Notes: generated from the letters alone by a model not told the origin. A stretch of DNA of 64,000 nucleotides from Symsagittifera roscoffensis (GCF_963678635.1 NC_087069.1:56071175-56135174); one strand, 5' to 3'. Shown: positions 14,833-27,064, counted from the first letter of the stretch. Translations and numbers: made by a program.

Positions 14833-16556
14833 CTAAAACGTCACAAACAAGCACACACTATCTTTTATTATCGACGTTTATTGGGAAGATAGGACACTAT
14901 AGTTTCATATTTTGCGCAATTTCTCTCCACGAAAGTTCTATTTGAAAGTTTGTTTTGTGTTTGTCAAGTCTTCTAAAACATTGACTAAGAATTTAAAAAA
15001 AAGGGATTTCATTTAAAATAGTAATGTAAACATGTTCATAGAGATATCAATAGAATAGCTGTCGAGAATAGACATAATTGACAGGTGTCTGTTTTCATTG
15101 GTTCAGCTTAAAAGCGGTCAATGTTACCACACAAAATAACCTTTTAACCATAGCTACTTAGTGGACACAGTTCTAGGAAAATGACACCGCTATAAAAACA
15201 ACTAATTCATCGGTTAAACATATGAAAGTTTTGTTCCTAGAAACGAATTACCCCGATTGCATTAAAGGGGAAGTATTCAACAAGATCTATGTTGGTCGGC
15301 AAGAAATAGATGTCATTAAAAGAGTAGCAAAGGGGCGAATAGTACCTCTGGAAAATTCTGCTACTGGTGAGGATAACGTGGTTAGAAAGATCCTTGCTAT
15401 ACTTAGGAACACTAACAAACTTCCAGATCTTTGCAAAAGTTTCAAAAATCAACTTGTTGTTTTTATCGCAAGTTTTTTTGGCATACTTCTTTCTAAAACA
15501 AATCTGACTGCGGTTTGGATCTCCCGAATAGACATTTTGTGTTGAACTCGAACTTGAAATCATTTATCCACAAAAATTACGTTGTTGATAAAATTAACCT
15601 AATTTATTCTCTAGAAAGACTGTTGAAAGAGGTTTCAGTTCATCTCCAACCCCCTGGAAAAACAAACAAGAGGACAATTAGAAAAGTTGTGTCCTGAACA
15701 AAAAATGTTTCGTTTAGAAACTCATTATCAGAGATGTAATTATTGCAAAAGTTTTGTAAAATTCTTCTAATTTTTCTTTTTTAGCCTTTCGAGATCTTTG
15801 GGAATTTAATTAAACGCCACTATTAAGTTACAAGCTAAAGTAAGGTTTCGTTTTCCAAAAATTTTTAATATCTGTATTTTTGGTGTCTTAAACAAATCAT
15901 ATATATAAGTTTCATACCCATTAAGAACTTTATTTTGTTTTGTTCTCTCCATGACATGCTCTGATTTTTCTAAGAACAGATAGTTCTCATAATCCTTTTG
16001 TGGAACTTGTGTATTTCCAATAGATGAGTTTTTTTGTGTCATCATAAACTAAGTTGCAGCAAAAAAAAAATTCCCAAGAAGTTAGGACATTATTTTCTGT
16101 AGTTTCTGTAGTAAAACGAATATGGATTCAAAATTTGTAATCAATTACTCACAAAGTCTCAAATTCCCAACCCAGTCAATGACTTGTCGACAAAAGTTTA
16201 TGCCATAAACAATTTGAAGGCTACGGTTTTCAGTATTGAACGTTAAAACAACTTCTAAAAAATTTTTAGACTGAATTTTTTATGATGTAATCGTCAATTT
16301 ACGAGAAACGCTTCGCATCCTAGAAAATGATATATACAAAAAAAATACATAAGTAAAGAAGACTGCTCGTATCAAAACGAAGCCCTGAATGTCCCAACTG
16401 CTGTTCAAGGTCTATGGAGCAATATTTATTTGAAATTATTTGATGATTTTTCAAAGAAATGAAACAATTTTCTGCAAAAAACGATAAAATTTTCCTTCCA
16501 AACACCTTTGTCTACGTCTTTAAAAGTACTAAACGATAGATTCCACTCCTATCAGC
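14833..16556 (-). other. AT-rich intron segment between exon C and satellite 2
   Basis: This is non-repetitive AT-rich DNA inside the intron between exons B and C. I found no further exon of the Patched-related gene here. It holds one stretch with protein-like open frames on the + strand (15222-15697) and AT-rich minus-strand frames at 15806-16045 and 16320-16505, none of which I recognise. Confidence 0.6.
15222..15697 (+). other. Unassigned open frames, possible gene fragment
   Basis: A 107-codon frame (15222-15545) has a mixed composition, including IYVGRQEIDVIKRVAKGRIV. It overlaps a second frame (15515-15697, 60 codons) that continues in another register and ends with Lys/Arg-rich sequence. 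The two could be one gene fragment broken by a frameshift. The opposite strand is also open for 108 codons (15237-15563), so openness is weak evidence. I do not recognise any domain. It may be a transposon remnant or chance. Confidence 0.2.
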
Positions 16557-19500
16557 GTAACATTACCCCTCCCCCTTAGACCACACACGACACAATCAAC
16601 CCTTAACATTACCCCCTCCCCCTCAAACCACACTTGGTATCCGCGACACGATACAATATATCCTTAACAAACCCCTCCGCCCTTAGACTGCCCTTGGTAT
16701 CCGCGACACAATACAATATATCCTTAACAATGGCCCCTCGCCTCAAACCACCCTTGGTATCCGCGACACGATACAAAATACCCTTAACAATACCTCCTCC
16801 CCCTCACACCACCCTTGGTATCAGCGACACGATGCAATATATCCTTAACAGTACCCCTTTCCGCCTTAGACCACCCTTCGTATCCGCAAGACGATGCAAT
16901 ATATCCTTAACAGTACCCCCTCCCCCCTTAGATCACCCCTGGTATCCGCGACACGATACAATATACCCTTAAAAATTCAATCCCCCCTTAGAACACCATT
17001 GCTACCCGCGACACGATACAATATACTCTTAACAAAACCCCCCCTTAGACCATACACGACACAATAAAGCCTTAACATTACCCCCTCCCCCTCAAACCAC
17101 ACTTGGTATCCGCGACACGATACCATATACCCTTAACAAACCCCTCCCCCCTTAGACCGCCCTTGGTATCCGCGACACGATACAATATACCCTTAACAAT
17201 ACCCCCTCACGATGCAATATATCCTTAACAGTACCCCTTCCGCCTTATACCACCCTTAGTATCCGCAACACGATGCAATATATGCTTAACAGTACCCCCT
17301 CCCCCTTAGACAACCCTTGGTATCCGCGACACGATACAATATACCCTTAACAATACACCATTCCCCTTAGAACACCCTTGGTATCCGCGAGACGATAAAG
17401 TATATCCTTAGCAATACCCTCTCCACCCTTAGACCACCCATGGTATCCCCGACACGGTACAATATACCCTTAACAATAACCCCTCCCCCTTTAGACCACG
17501 CTTGGTATCCGCGACACGATACAATATACCCTTAACAATTACCCCTTCCCCCTTAGACCACGCTTGGTATCTGCGACACGATACAATATACCCTTAAAAG
17601 TACCCCTCCCCCTCAAACCCCATTGGTATCCGCGACACGATACAATATACCCTTAACAAAACCCCTTCCTCCTCAGACAACCCTTGGTATCCGCGAGACG
17701 ATAAAGTATATCCTTAGCAATACCCTCTCCATGCTTAGATCACCCATGGTATCCGCGACACGATACAATATACTCTTAACAAAACCCCTCCCCCTTAGAC
17801 CGCCCTTGGTATCCGCGACACAATACAATATATCCTTTACAATACCCCCTTCCCTCAAACCACCCTTGGTATCCGCGACACGATACAATAAACCCTTAAC
17901 AATAACCCCCTCCCCCTCAGACCACCCTTGGTATCCGCGAAACTATGCAATATATCCTTAACAATACCCCCTTCCGCCTTAGAACACCCTTGGTATCCGC
18001 GACACGATGCAATATATCCTTAACAGTACCCACTCCTCCCTTAGACTACCCTTGCTACCCGCGACACGATACAATAAACCCTTAACAATACCCCTCCCCC
18101 TTAGACCACCCTTGGTATCCGCGATACGATACAATATACCCTTATTAATACCCCTACCCCTTACCCCACGCTTGGTATCTGCGACACGATACAATATACC
18201 TTTAAAAGTACCCCTCCCCCTCAAACCACCCTTGGTATCCGCGACACGATACAATATACCTTTAACAATAACCCCTTCCCCCTCAGACCACCCTTGGTAT
18301 CCGCGCGACACGATGCAATATACTGTTAACAGTACCCCCTTCCACCTTAGACCAACCTTGGTATCCGCGGCACAATACAAAATATCCTTAACAATACCCC
18401 CTCACCCCTCAGACCACCCTTGGTATCAGGGACACGATGCAATATATCCTTATTAGTACCCCCTCCCCCCTTAGAACACCCTTGGTATCCGCGACACGAT
18501 ACAATATACCCTTAAAATCACCCCTCCCCCTTAGACCACCCTTAGTATCTGCGACACGATACAATATAACCTTAACAAAACCACCTCCCCTCAAACCAAC
18601 CTTGGTATCCGCCAGACGATACAAAATACCCTTAGCAATATCCCCACCCCCTTAGACCACCCTAGGTATATGCGACACGATGCGATTATACACGATACAT
18701 GAAACGTATATACCCTTAACATTAGCTCCCTTCCCCCCCCCCCCTCAAACCACCATTGGCACCCGCGACACGATACAATATACCCTTAACAATACCCCCT
18801 CCCCCCTTAGACCACCCTTGGTATCCGCGAAATGATACAAATTGTCCATAACAATATCCGCTCCCCCTCAAACCACCCTTGGTATCCGCGACACGATATA
18901 ATATGTCCATAACAAAACCCCTCCCTCTTTAAACTACCCTTGGTATCCGCGACACGATGCATTCTACCCTTAACAATACCCTCCCCCTTAGACCACCATT
19001 GGTATCCGCGTCACGATACAATAGTCCCTTAACAATACCCCCTCCCCCTCAAACCACCCTTGGTATCCGCGACACGATACAATGTAACCCTAACAATACC
19101 CCTCCCCCTCAAACCACCCTCGGTATCCGCGACACGATACAACATACCCTTAAAAATGCCCCTTCTTCCCTTAGACCACCCTTGGTATCCGCGACACGAT
19201 AGAAGATATATCCTAACCATACCCCCTGCCCATTAAACCACCCTTGGTATCAGCGACACGATACAATATACCCATAAAAACACGCCCTCCCCCTTCCCTT
19301 AGATCAACGTTGGTATCCGCGACACGATACAATATACCCTTAACCATACCCCCCTTAGACCACCTTGTTAACCGCGACACGATACAATTTAACCTTAAAA
19401 AAACCTCTCCCCTCAAACCACCCTTGGTATCCGCGACAAGATCCAGAATATATCCTTAACAATACCCCCTTTCCCCTTAGACCGCCCTTAGTATATGCGA

Positions 19501-22077
19501 ACTGATACAACATACCCTTAACAAAACCCCTCCCCTCAAACCACCCTTGGTATCCGTGATACGATACAATATACACGTAACAAAACCCCCTCCACCTCGA
19601 AACACCTTTGGTATCCGCGACACGATACAATATACACGTAACAAAACCCCCTCCCACCTAGACCACCCTTGGTATCCGCGACACGATACAATATATCCTT
19701 AACAAAACCCCCTCCCCCTCAAACCATCCTTGGTATCCGGGACACGATACATTATACCCTTAACAATACCCCTCCTCCTCAAGTCACTCTTGTTACCTGC
19801 GACACGATAGAATATACCCCTAACAATACCACCTCTCCCCTTAGACCATCCTTGGTATCCGCGTCACAATACAATATACCCTTATCAATACCTCCTCCCC
19901 CTCAAACCACCCTTGGTATCGGCGACACGATACAATATACTCTTAACAATACTCTCCCCCTCAAGCCACCCTTGTTACCGCGACACAATCGAATATACCC
20001 TTAACAAAACCACCTCTCCCCTTAGACCATCCTTGCTATCAGCGTCACGATACAATATACCCTTATCAATACCCCCTCCCTCCCCCTTAGACCTTCCACG
20101 GTATCTGCGACACAATACAATATACCCTTAAGAAAATCCCCTCACCCCTTCGAAAACCCGTGGTATCCACGACACTATACAAAATATCCTTAACAATACC
20201 CTTCCCCCTTAGAACACCATTGTTATCCGCGACACGATACAATAAACCCTTAACAATACACCATCCCCCTCAAGCCAACCGTAGCACCCGCGACACGATT
20301 CAATATGCCCTTAACAATATCCCCTCAACAATAAACCGACCCCCTTAGACTACCCATGGTATATGCGACACGATACAATTGATTTTAAAAATACCCCCTC
20401 CACCTCGAACCACCTTTGTTATCTGCGACACGATACAATATACCGTTATCAAAACCCCCTCCCCCTTAGACCATTCTTGGTATCCGCGACACCATACAAT
20501 ATATCCTTAACAAAACCACCTCCCCCTCAAACCACCCTTGGTATCCGCGACACGATAGAATATACCCTTAACAATACCACCTCTCCCCTTAGACCATCCT
20601 TGGTATCCGCGTCACAATACAATATACCCTTATCAATACCTCCTCCCCCTCAAACCACCCTTGGTATCGGCGACACGATACAATATACCCTTAACAATAC
20701 TCTCCCCCTCAAGCCACCCTTGTTACCGCGACACGATCGAATATACCCTTAACAAAACCACCTCTCCCCTTAGACCATCCTTGCTATCAGCGTCACGATA
20801 CAATATTCCCTTATCAATACCCCCTCCCTCCCCCTTAGACCTTCCACGGTATCTGCGACACAATACAATATACCCTTAAGAAAATCCCCTCACCCCTTCG
20901 AAAACCCGTGGTATCCACGACACTATACAAAATATCCTAAACAATACCCTTCCCCCTTAGAACACCATTGTTATCCGCGACACTATACAATAAACCCTTA
21001 ACAAAACACCATCCCCCTCAAGCCAACCTTAGCACCCGCGACACGATACAATATACCCTTAACAATATCCCCTCAACAATAAACCGACCCCCTTAGACTA
21101 CCCATGGTATATGCGACACGATACAATATATTTTAAAAATACCCCCTCCACCTCGAACCACCTTTGTTATCTGCGACACGATACAATATACAGTTATCAA
21201 AACCCCCTCCCCCTTAGACCATTCTTGGTATCCGCGACACCATACAATATATCCTTACAAAACCACCTCCCCCTCAAACCATCCTTGGTATCCGCGACAC
21301 GATACAATATACCCTTAACAATACCCTTGCCCCTTAGACCAACCTTGGTTTCCGCGACACGATACAATTTACCCTTAACAATATCCCCAACCCCCCTTAG
21401 ACTACCCTTGGTATCCACGACACAATACAATATACCCTTAGCAATACCCCCTCACCCCTTAGACCACACTTGGCATCCGCGACACGATACAATATACCCT
21501 TAGCATTACACCATCCCCCTCAAACCACCATTGGTACCCGCGACACGATACAATGTACCCTTAACAATATCCCCTCAACAATAACCCATCCCCCTTATAC
21601 TACCCTTGGTTTTTGCGACACGATACAATATACCCTTAAAAACACCCCCTACCCCTCGAACCACGTTTGTTATCCGCAACACGATACAGTATACCGTTAT
21701 CAAAATCCCCTCCCCCTTAGACCAACCTTGGTATCCGCTACACCATACAATAGATCCTTAACTAAACCCCCTCCCCCTTAAACCATCCTTGGTATCCGCG
21801 ACACGATACAATATACCCTTAACAATACCCTTCCCCCTTAGACCACCCTTGGTTTCCGCGACACGATACAATTCAACCTTAACAATATCCCCAACCCCAC
21901 CTAGACTACCCTTGGTATCCGCGACACGATACAATATACCCTTAGCAATACCCCCTACCCCTTAGACCACCCTTGGTATCGCCACACGATACAATATACC
22001 CTTAACAATACACCATCCCCCTCAAACCACCATTGGTACCCGCGACACGATACAATATACCCTTAACAATATCCCCT
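16557..22077. repeat. Satellite 2: 61-62 bp C-rich tandem repeat array
   Basis: The monomer contains GGTATCCGCGACACGATACA, then ATATACCCTTAACAATACC, then a C-rich box CCCCTCCCCCTTAGACCACC. Spacing between successive GGTATCCGCG motifs is 61-62 bp, giving about 90 copies. The C-rich box varies in length (one monomer near 18731 has 13 C in a row). The left edge is gradual near 16557 and the right edge is lost in an N gap. Open frames on both strands, up to about 150 codons, are repeats of the monomer and not genes. The array lies in the intron between exons B and C. Confidence 0.95.
19830..21326. repeat. 748-bp higher-order unit (12 monomers) in satellite 2, two copies
   Basis: Rare variants recur at a constant offset of 748 bp: CGAAAACCCGTGGTATCCAC at 20151 and 20899, the short monomer with CTTGTTACCGCGACAC at about 19970 and 20718, and CCCATGGTATATGCGACAC near 20352 and 21100. 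Counting monomer starts between the pairs gives 12. The copies are nearly identical, far closer than neighbouring monomers, so this is recent tandem duplication of a 12-mer block. An older approximate repeat joins about 16568 and 17045. Confidence 0.85.
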
Positions 22078-22277
22078 NNNNNNNNNNNNNNNNNNNNNNN
22101 NNNNNNNNNNNNNNNNNNNNNNNNNNNNNNNNNNNNNNNNNNNNNNNNNNNNNNNNNNNNNNNNNNNNNNNNNNNNNNNNNNNNNNNNNNNNNNNNNNNN
22201 NNNNNNNNNNNNNNNNNNNNNNNNNNNNNNNNNNNNNNNNNNNNNNNNNNNNNNNNNNNNNNNNNNNNNNNNNNNNN
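22078..22277. other. Assembly gap (200 N)
   Basis: Exactly 200 N lie at the right end of satellite 2, which is typical of a scaffold gap of unknown true size. The array and possibly unique sequence, including a missing exon, continue into it. Confidence 0.98.
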
Positions 22278-22592
22278 CGCATGAGTTTGACTTTTAAAGA
22301 GACTGCTTCACTTTTCGACTGTTTTTTGCAGTTTTGGTTTAAAATTTGATTCAAAAAGATCTCATACAATAAAGAAATAGTTGTCGTTTCGCCTGGTTGA
22401 GCAATTATCAATTATTTCTTTAGCTTCTGTCAGTGTCAATCCGAAAAGTGTACAATTGATGTTTTGGTGGCGCCGTTTGATCCTTGCATGATCTCCTCGG
22501 TCTGGTAAGAAAGGGAAAAGTGAAATATGTTGGAGAGAGTGTGGAAACAAAAGTAGATGAACGGGGGGGGGGGGGGGGGGGTGTATGCTTAC
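22278..22592 (-). other. Intron segment between the gap and exon B, with a poly-G tract
   Basis: This is unique intron sequence. A run of 19 G (22563-22581) lies 11 bp beyond the donor of exon B, so the minus-strand transcript has a C19 tract directly after the 5' splice site. No other feature was recognised. Confidence 0.6.
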
Positions 22593-22697
22593 CTAGGAAG
22601 GCGGAGCAGAGATTGACAGCCATGAAGGGGGAGAATATTCCGACCACGAAGGATGCGATGGAAGTGAAGTCAGACAAGCTCACACTCAGGAAACACG
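22593..22697 (-). CDS. Exon B of a Patched-related membrane protein gene, sterol-sensing domain segment (partial)
   Basis: The exon is 105 bp, with a strong acceptor (TCTCCTTTTCTTTTCAG) upstream and donor CTAG|GTAAGC. It contains the peptide SVSLSDFTSIASFVVGIFSP and then FMAVNLCSAFL, a transmembrane-type segment. In Patched and Patched-related proteins the S-[LV]-[ST]-D motif followed by a hydrophobic helix, a Pro and then a Cys-containing start of the next helix lies in the sterol-sensing domain, soon after the segment matched by exon A. Exon A leaves one base and exon B supplies two, so the reading frame is continuous. These proteins are multi-pass membrane transporters of the RND type acting on sterols or other lipids. 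The substrate here is unknown. Confidence 0.7.
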
Positions 22698-25116
22698 CTG
22701 AAAAGAAAAGGAGAAACACAATCACAGTTTTTTTTTAAAAAACACGCATTTTTTAGCCTCTTCTACCTCTCAAATAGATCATCAGTTTCCCCAGAGAGGA
22801 AATTAAAATATTTTCTACTTATGAGCCAGTAAGTAATAGTAACCTCTAAAACAATCTATGCGATGTGTTTATTTTTTCAACTCACCTGAAAAAAAAACAA
22901 CTTATAGCTCGGTTTAACTGAAAAATATTTCCAATGATAAACTTTTCCAAGGGAGCCAGCAGGTTATCAAAAAAGGCGAGCCAAATCAATGAGGAAAACA
23001 AAGAGTTTTCCAGAATAATAAGCTGAATAATTTCATGGTAAAATTACAACACCTTAAAGTTCTCTCTCTTGTTTTAACAAATAAGACATTAATTTGACGC
23101 TTTTTAAGACAACAATTTTACTTGAAAAAAGAGAATCTGAAATCAAAAACCAGTTTAAAGACCCAAAACCAAAACTCAATTCAGAAGTAGGAGTCTTGTT
23201 CACATTTGTTTCATTTGCACTTCTGTTAATTAAAAAAACTAATAAATTTTAAAAAACCAACGGATAAGTGGAAAAGTGAGAAAGAACGCAACGAAAACGA
23301 AAGAAAAAACATTGGTTCAAATGTGTTTGAGCGTTTTTGAGTTGTCGAATTTCGAAGAAAAATGGATCACGTGGAAGTTCTTTGAAGTTCAAGGATTGGT
23401 TAAGATTGGCACTTTTTTCTGACAGTTCGATAAAACTGGATTAACGGTAATTTTTTTATTTTGCTGCAAATTCATGTAGCTAAAATCCATTTTAGAAATC
23501 GAAACTAGAAGTCGATCATTTTTTGCGGATTTCATATCTATGCTGTTCCATAATGTAGCTTACTATTCTTTCTAAACGGACGGAAATTAGCTTAAAAGAA
23601 GAACAACTAAGAATAATAACCAAATTTGAACAATAATGAGCATGAATATACTTAGGACTTTTTCCTGAAAAAACTTTAGATAGGTGGAAATAACTTCGCA
23701 GAAAACGCACATAGCACATAGCTTCAATCAACTTTAGTTGCCCTTACTCACCTCCGGAGACACCATTTTTTGGTTTAGAAAAAACTTTTTGCAAATTTTT
23801 TCATAAGTTGATTTTTAAATTAGCAGCTGCACAACTAAATTAATTCTCGGAGTAGTTGTTGAACAAACAAAATATTTCGAAAACAAACAGAAATCTGTAC
23901 AATGTCAATTAAGTAAAAAGAGCCTACAGACAGTTGGAAAAGACTCAATGAACACAAAGAAAAACAATGAAAACAAAAAAAAATTGACTCCTTTGAATTT
24001 CAAAGAAAACTAAAACGCTCTTTAAAACACAACGCAAATTAAAAATTAAATTAAGTTCCTCCAGTTTATTAAGGGAGATACAAGCGTAGAATTTTTCCGA
24101 AATTCTAAGGGCAAAATCTGTTTATCTAATTAATCAAAGCATAGCCGACAGATAGTTGGAAAATATTTAAAAAAAAAACGCAAGTTAACTGAAAAAATAT
24201 CACTTTTGTTTTTAGAAAACATTTCAACTTTTCAAATATTAAGGAAAAAAAGAAAACAATAGACGCCAAAAAAGCTCGTTGAATTTCTAGAACGCCTTTT
24301 GGTTGGCAATTTTATCATAAAATTAACACTATAGTTAGAAAATTTGAGCAATAAGAAAGTTAAAAGGACTATTATGGATTATTAAAAAGAAATTTAAAAG
24401 GTTTATTAACTGGATTAATAAATGCTCTTTGAGTTTCTAGAAAAGCTTTTGGTTGGCATTTTTTGCGATAAATTAACACTGACTTCAAAACTGGGTTATT
24501 AGGTAAAACTTTTATTCCGCTGGGAAATTCAAAAACTAAATTCTATTCTCAAAACTAGAACTTGATCACTTCGTCGTTTATAATGAGGCGTTTATAATTT
24601 TGTCTCCTTTCTAGTAAATGATAACGAATTGAACTGAATAATTGGATCCAAATACGATTATGATTGCATTCATAAGAACGAATGCAATGCTTACGTTTTG
24701 CGTGAAAAACAAAAAGAAATGGTAGTAAGGGATGGTCCCCCTCCATATTGAATGGTGGAATCCAAAATTTGATCTACTTTAAAAAAAAACGAAGCCTAAC
24801 CAACCAATGGTTACAAAAGTATTAAGCAAAAATTGATTGAAGATTGATTGAAACTCAAAAGAAAAAAACACGTCTCTTTGACTTGTAATTAGGATTTTTT
24901 CTTACAGTTAGCTCCTAAAGAAATAACTGGATGAACACATAGTTCTTTCTCCAGCTAAAATTACAGATAACAGAGTCAACTTTTGGAGCTAGAAGTTGTT
25001 AAAGTTTTTCGTGACCATGACACTTTTGGCAATCACAGTGCAAAAGTAAATTGATAGCACCAGCAACACTTTTCAGAGAAAAAACCCGTTACTCAATTAA
25101 AACTTATTAAGTTTGC
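22698..25116 (-). other. AT-rich intron between exon B and the LTR element
   Basis: I saw no exon or recognisable mobile element here. A degenerate duplication is visible: about 23447-23520 resembles 24501-24570 (both end near AACTAGAA-TTGATCA), and a shorter one pairs 24270-24330 with 24420-24480 (TTTCTAGAA followed by GCTTTTGGTTGGCA). The remainder is unremarkable. Confidence 0.6.
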
Positions 25117-25120
25117 ATAA

Positions 25121-25491
25121 TGAGTTAAGTATATTGGGTACTATACTCATAGAGTAATTTCAGATAAGGTACACCGTCTGCTCGTCACGCTATCTTATTT
25201 TTGGCCGGATAGATTCGTGCAACTTCTTAGTCTAATACCAATCTTAATCTTACTCTTATATCTCCTAGATCTAGTGTGCACCGGTTTGCGCGAGTTAGTT
25301 CCAGATTGAGAACAACTGTATTCTAAGTTTTATTCAAAATCTTCTGGTGTTGAAACTACAAGTAGTTTCAACACTTATAACTAAGTGGGCTGTTAGTTTG
25401 ATGGAGTATGATTGGTTAGTTTTTATTATTTTATAGAGATAAAATATCATAATATTAACCAATGATAAATACTAGTTTAGATCTGGTTCCA
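25121..25491 (-). repeat. 3' LTR (left copy)
   Basis: The left copy begins TGAGTTAAGTAT and ends GATCTGGTTCCA on the + strand, so it has TG...CA ends. It matches 42179-42554 over its full length. On the minus strand it has an AATAAA near 25329-25334 and a perfect 13-bp hairpin at 25347-25374. Direct ATAA duplication lies at 25117-25120. No convincing polypurine tract was seen on its inner side. Confidence 0.9.
25347..25374. promoter_or_regulatory. Perfect 13-bp hairpin in the LTR
   Basis: GTGTTGAAACTAC and its exact inverse GTAGTTTCAACAC are separated by AA. The other LTR keeps it at 42408-42435 with a single change. It lies next to the AATAAA signal, so a role in RNA 3'-end formation or R-region strand transfer is possible but unproven. 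Confidence 0.6.
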
Positions 25492-27064
25492 CCCATCCGG
25501 GGTTTGGAGAGTTATAGTTTTTCAATGTTTTATTGTCGTGAAGGATGGATGATGGTGTTTGTCTTTAGAGGATGCGTGCATATTCGTTTCGAAGAAGAGA
25601 TGTTATCACGATAGTTTCCGGAGATCGTATTATGATTTCTGATCGGTTGTGATGAGTGTTGATCTGGTTGATTTTAGAGAATAGCAATGGTCCAATCACA
25701 TTTGGGAGTGTCATGCAGTTTGACTTTGGGTGCAGTGCCTGGTGACTTGGATCTGTACGTATAATTGAACATCGAGATGGACATTGTTCGGTTGCAATGA
25801 ATTTCTTTTACTGCGATGCCAAGTCGTACTTTAAAACTGTTGAGTGTAGTGACTGTAGACAGCATGTCAGGTGGGTCTTGCCATTCCGTAGTTGGAGTGT
25901 GATTGGGTTGTCAAGTTCCTTGCTGCTCGTCTTTGGCCTGTATATTATCTATATAGTGCATTGTATTATTTACATATATAAATCTTTGTTAATCTTGTTT
26001 TTTAGTCATGATCTTGTATTAGCTTTTATCGCAAAAGCGTTAATATTTAGTTTGGTTGATTTTAAGAGCTACTCACACTTGAGTAATTCTCGTCAAAAAT
26101 AGAGTCGTGGGTGTCTTAAAGCGTGGATGTAGCACGGTGGGTGAGGCCGGCTATAGAGCATGCTCAGGACGTCCTATTCTGGTGGGTTAGGCCAGGAGTG
26201 AGGGTATAATTTTATGCTCTCTTTTTTAGAGGGTCCTGTTTTGGTTCAACTTTTTGTGCCTTTTTTAATACTGGTTTTTTCTTTTGTTGTCTTAGTTATG
26301 TCTTTTTCTCAAAAATGAAACTGTTTGTTTTGGGTTTGTCTTTTGACTTTTTGGTGTTTTGTTCTTTTGTGTTCAGACTTAAAAGTAGTCTTCAAAAGAA
26401 TAATTTATCCAGTTCTAAGCTGATGTTAATCCAGTTTGTGTACCGTGGGTTTTCTGTTCTTAGTCATGCTGTTAGGTTGTGGTTTGTTGTGTTTAGTAAG
26501 TTTGCGTTGGCTAGTTTGGAATATTATATAAGTCCTTTCCAACCGGGTTAAAGGAAAGTTTGAAACGTGTGACAACTTGTTAGAGTTGTTATCTGTGAAA
26601 ATTAAAAAAAAACTTAAAATCATTATTTTAACTAATTCTTCGTGGGTGAGCTGTGCAATTGTGCATAAAATTTGTGGGCGAGTGAATATAAAGAAGCGTC
26701 TTTGAAAAGGTTAGTACTGCTTTTTGCAATTTATGAACAATTTTTATTAATTTACTACTTTAAAATTATGAAGTTTACTGCTTGATTTGAGGGTTGAAAT
26801 TATCAATTTATTTTCATTTTTATGAAAATTAACTGCATTGGAGAAAACATTTTTTATAACTATTTATTGCTTTGTTCGGGAGAATTTTACTGCTTCAATT
26901 ATTGAAATTGGTCAATGAAACTTTATGAATCTAGAAACAGTTTCCTATTTTTTTTCGCTTTGGGTTTTGTAGATGATTGATGATCGTGCTTATGAAGAAA
27001 AAAAAACTTTTATGAATGGTTTTTTTTCTTCGTATTTATTAGTAAATTTTTTTATTCATATTAG
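25492..27064 (-). other. Retroelement 3' region, no recognised gene
   Basis: This is AT-rich sequence between the last minus-strand frames and the 3' LTR. Two + strand frames (25797-26102 and 26315-26551) are open and hydrophobic, but they are antisense to the element and look like chance frames. Two abutting 10-bp palindromes, GAGCATGCTC and AGGACGTCCT, occupy 26156-26175. Confidence 0.5.

Noticed and set aside
16634-21781. Open frames on both strands of satellite 2, up to 149 codons
   Set aside because: They are translations of the 61-62 bp repeat in several frames. Both strands are open equally, as expected from stop-poor repeats.
22022-22411. Open frames running through the N gap
   Set aside because: They are produced by the N run and have no sequence support.
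22420-22725. The 101-codon minus-strand frame taken as one uninterrupted coding sequence
   Set aside because: The open frame extends beyond clear splice signals on both sides into a C-tract and a pyrimidine tract. Only 22593-22697 is supported as exon.
23516-24746. Short minus-strand frames in the AT-rich intron
   Set aside because: They are 60-70 codons in AT-rich DNA, with no motif, splice support or similarity I recognise.
25797-26551. Two + strand hydrophobic frames inside the LTR element
   Set aside because: They are antisense to the element, have no recognisable domain and no start context, and the region is T-rich on the + strand, which gives hydrophobic codons by chance.
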